A DNA stretch of 7,720 nucleotides from JAVBRU01 sp031547595 (GTDB taxonomy: Bacteria > Bacillota > Clostridia > Christensenellales > Aristaeellaceae): positions 1 to 7,720 of the forward strand of contig JAVBRU010000128.1 in the NCBI GenBank assembly GCA_031547595.1. The letters are read 5' to 3'. The notes below the pieces were generated by a model that saw only the letters and a program-made list of their open reading frames with translations, was not told the DNA's origin and ran no database searches. This document shows positions 5,706 through 7,720 of the stretch, piece after piece. The stretch's first letter is position 1; each line of letters begins with the position of its first letter. Position numbers and translations under genes: made by a program.

Positions 5706-7045
5706 GCGCAAAAGAACGTTCCAATGTCGTTCCCTTTGACCGTCCTGCTGCCTATTGGCTGGGGCGGGCACGGCACACCAAGGGGCAGGATCAATTGGTG
5801 CTGCTGAGGAAAGCCGCGGAAAAGGAAGACTCCCTGCGGGCGAACTTCGAGCTCGCACGCGCATATGCCGATTTGCAGTGTCTGGGCGCTGTGGAGCGGT
5901 ATGTATTGCGTACGCTGGCGCGCGACCCACTGATGGGCGAGGCGTATTTTGTGCTGGCACGCGCTGCGCTGGCGCATGATCAGGAAGATCTGGCGGTGCA
6001 AGCGCTGGTACTGTATTTGCGCATCGCCCCCGGCGGCACCCACGCCGACAGGGCGCAGGATATTCTGTGGAACCACCCCTGGCACGATGATACGCGCAAG
6101 CGCGGTGCGCGCGCCAATATATTACACGGGCGCGCGCTGGGTGCCTTCCGGCAGGGCGACACAATGCGGGCTGTAGAGCTTGCGAACCATGCCCTGCGCT
6201 GCGGCGGCGCGCCGCGCGGCCTCACCTCCGTGCTGCTTGCACAGATTTATCTCAGCCTCAAGCAGCCCGAGGAAGCGCTTCAATGCCTGCAAAACATGGC
6301 GGACCCCACACACGCGGTATACCTCACCATGGGCCAGTGCTACGGACGCATGCACAAGCCAGAGCTTTGCGAGGTGTATGTTACGCTGGGCGAAGTGCTG
6401 TGCTTCACGCTGGATCAATGCCGGATGCTGTGCCTGGTGGCCTGCGAAGCAGGGCTGGCAGAGCTGGCCGCCAGCCGGTTGGAGCTGCTGATGCAAGATG
6501 TGCCCTTCTCGATAGAATGGCTGCAGCTAATGGCCTTTTGCAAGGCGCACATGGGCGACAAGGCCGCCGCGCAAGCACTGGTGAAGCGCGTGCGGGAGAT
6601 CGACCCGGACGATGTGTGGGCAGGGTGGTGCACCGAGCACCCGGCAGACAAACCGCCGCTGCAGATGGTACAGCCGCTGGATGGGCTGCTGACGCAGCTG
6701 TTACAGTGCATTCCGCCCCGGCTGACCCCCACGCCGCTCAATCGGTTATTGCATTTGCTGACGATCTCTTTGCACCCGTATGTGGACAGCAAGCTGATCT
6801 ACAGCGAAGTGCCGCCCCTGTGGCGCGCACTGACAGCGAGCAGCAAGCGGCACTGCGATGAGGGGCGGGACGCCGTGTGGCAAACGGCGTTTTCCATGTT
6901 CATGTTGGAATGCGCAGGCTATGTTGAAAAGTCTGTGGAGCTTTATCTAAAATCGCCCCACCGCGGCCGGGTGAAGCGCTGCCTGACGCGCCTATACAAC
7001 ATCAAACTTCGCCAATTCGAAAGGGAACCCTATGAAGTGCATTGA
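5702..7045 (+). CDS. Cysteine-rich TPR-repeat protein, function unknown
   Basis: Protein of 447 residues with no signal peptide or membrane helix, so probably cytosolic. Residues about 46-303 form a series of about seven degenerate tetratricopeptide-like helical pairs: about 46-75 (FELARAYADL), 80-110 (AYFVLARAALAHDQEDLAVQ), 138-168, 175-200 (LLAQIYLSLKQPEEALQCL), 205-233, 240-270 and 272-303. TPR arrays bind peptides or proteins. The C-terminal part (about 320-447) is helical and does not fit the repeat; I do not recognise it. The protein has 15 cysteines (3.4%), unusually many, without a clear CxxC metal motif. It starts within the hslO stop (ATGA) with AAAGGG (5689-5694) 7 bases upstream, and overlaps the next gene by 14 bases. 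Coupling to hslO suggests a shared role, perhaps in protein handling, but no function is established. Confidence 0.8.
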   Translation: MSAKERSNVVPFDRPAAYWLGRARHTKGQDQLVLLRKAAEKEDSLRANFELARAYADLQCLGAVERYVLRTLARDPLMGEAYFVLARAALAHDQEDLAVQALVLYLRIAPGGTHADRAQDILWNHPWHDDTRKRGARANILHGRALGAFRQGDTMRAVELANHALRCGGAPRGLTSVLLAQIYLSLKQPEEALQCLQNMADPTHAVYLTMGQCYGRMHKPELCEVYVTLGEVLCFTLDQCRMLCLVACEAGLAELAASRLELLMQDVPFSIEWLQLMAFCKAHMGDKAAAQALVKRVREIDPDDVWAGWCTEHPADKPPLQMVQPLDGLLTQLLQCIPPRLTPTPLNRLLHLLTISLHPYVDSKLIYSEVPPLWRALTASSKRHCDEGRDAVWQTAFSMFMLECAGYVEKSVELYLKSPHRGRVKRCLTRLYNIKLRQFEREPYEVH

Positions 7046-7720
7046 TTTTGACAAAGAGTTCAGCCGCTATGTGACGCTGTGGGTGCAGCAGCATGGCAAG
7101 GCATACAAAAATTATGACGCCATGGAGGCCGCCATGCCGGAAGTGTATGGCACATTCCTGGACACGCCCGCCACGTGGCTTGGCGGCGCAAAGCCCGGCG
7201 AATACTTCTTGCAGTACACTGCCGCCAAGCAGCTGGTGGACTGGATGGACGATTATTTTAAGCAGCGCGTGCCCGTGCCGGATATGCTGCTCAACCGCAT
7301 TGCGGAGCTGGGCCTCGACGCCGAGGGGCCGCTGATGAGCCTGCTGACCAAAGAAAAAACACCCATCGAAGCGCGCATGAGCGCCATTACGCTGCTCAAC
7401 GAAATTGGCAGCATCGCGCCCCTGCCCCTCTATGTGGCCTGGCAACAGAACAGGGACGACCAGGACGAGCTGGCCGATCATGCGCTCGACAGCCTGCAGG
7501 CCATGGGCGAAGCGGCGGTGTTTGCCATGCGCGGCGCGCTGAAAGATGCCAACGCGCCGGGCCAGGAAGCGCTGCTCACGCTGCTGGCGGATTACCCGAT
7601 GGATGCCGAGGTGGTAGATATCGCGCTCAAGCTGGTGGACAAGTATCCCTCCCGCGCGGCGCTGCTGAGCGAAGCGCTGGGCAAGCTGGGCGATGCCCGT
7701 GCGCTGCCAATCCTGATACG
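7032..7720 (+). CDS. HEAT-repeat protein, function unknown, 3' end beyond window
   Basis: The frame stays open from ATG 7032 to the last base, giving 229 complete residues of a longer protein. The N-terminus MKCIDFDKEFSRYVTLW and residues up to about 80 form a helical region, including WLGGAKPGEYFLQY, that I do not recognise. From about 84 the sequence becomes helical pairs of HEAT type: about 84-108, 113-140, 146-172 (ALDSLQAMGEAAVFAMRGAL), 177-203 and 207 onward. The last carries ALGKLGDARALPIL, very like the PBS-lyase HEAT consensus. Such solenoids bind proteins; no catalytic motif is seen. The start is supported by AAGGGA (7021-7026) 5 bases upstream and by coupling to the TPR gene, whose last 14 bases it overlaps. 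Codon use and GC resemble its neighbours, so nothing suggests transfer. The total length and C-terminus cannot be known here. Confidence 0.8.
   Translation, partial: MKCIDFDKEFSRYVTLWVQQHGKAYKNYDAMEAAMPEVYGTFLDTPATWLGGAKPGEYFLQYTAAKQLVDWMDDYFKQRVPVPDMLLNRIAELGLDAEGPLMSLLTKEKTPIEARMSAITLLNEIGSIAPLPLYVAWQQNRDDQDELADHALDSLQAMGEAAVFAMRGALKDANAPGQEALLTLLADYPMDAEVVDIALKLVDKYPSRAALLSEALGKLGDARALPILI

Overview
The window looks like chromosomal DNA from a spore-forming, GC-rich member of the Bacillota, most likely Clostridia. The pointers are a small acid-soluble spore protein gene with a matching forespore-type promoter, strong Gram-positive Shine-Dalgarno sites, an OmpR-type two-component pair, and DUF4180 and DUF624-like proteins. 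All eight genes are on the + strand and tightly packed. I see no rRNA, tRNA, CRISPR array, insertion sequence or prophage gene.

Layout. Positions 1-264 hold the 3' end of a DUF4180 gene. A 111-base gap follows, with a good SigA-type promoter (313-341). It drives a two-component pair, a winged-helix response regulator (376-1074) and its membrane histidine kinase (1067-2773), which overlap by 8 bases. A second AT-rich promoter region (2783-2816) precedes a six-helix membrane protein of the DUF624/YesL-like type (2840-3847). A forespore SigG-type promoter overlaps the end of that gene and leads into a 53-residue alpha/beta-type SASP (3895-4056). After it, with gaps of 4 and 10 bases and overlaps of 4 and 14 bases, come a class I SAM-dependent methyltransferase (4061-4798), the redox chaperone Hsp33 (hslO, 4809-5705), a cysteine-rich TPR protein (5702-7045) and a HEAT-repeat protein that runs off the window end (7032-7720).

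How they may work together. The first half is a signalling unit: the kinase senses an unknown external signal, phosphorylates the regulator, and may control the adjacent membrane protein. The second half has operon geometry headed by a spore gene. If transcription reads through the 4-base gap after the SASP gene, the methyltransferase, Hsp33 and the two helical-repeat proteins would be made in the developing spore. That is an inference from spacing and promoter sequence. No individual gene is exotic. The uncharacterised parts are the TPR/HEAT pair and the linkage of a sporulation promoter to hslO.
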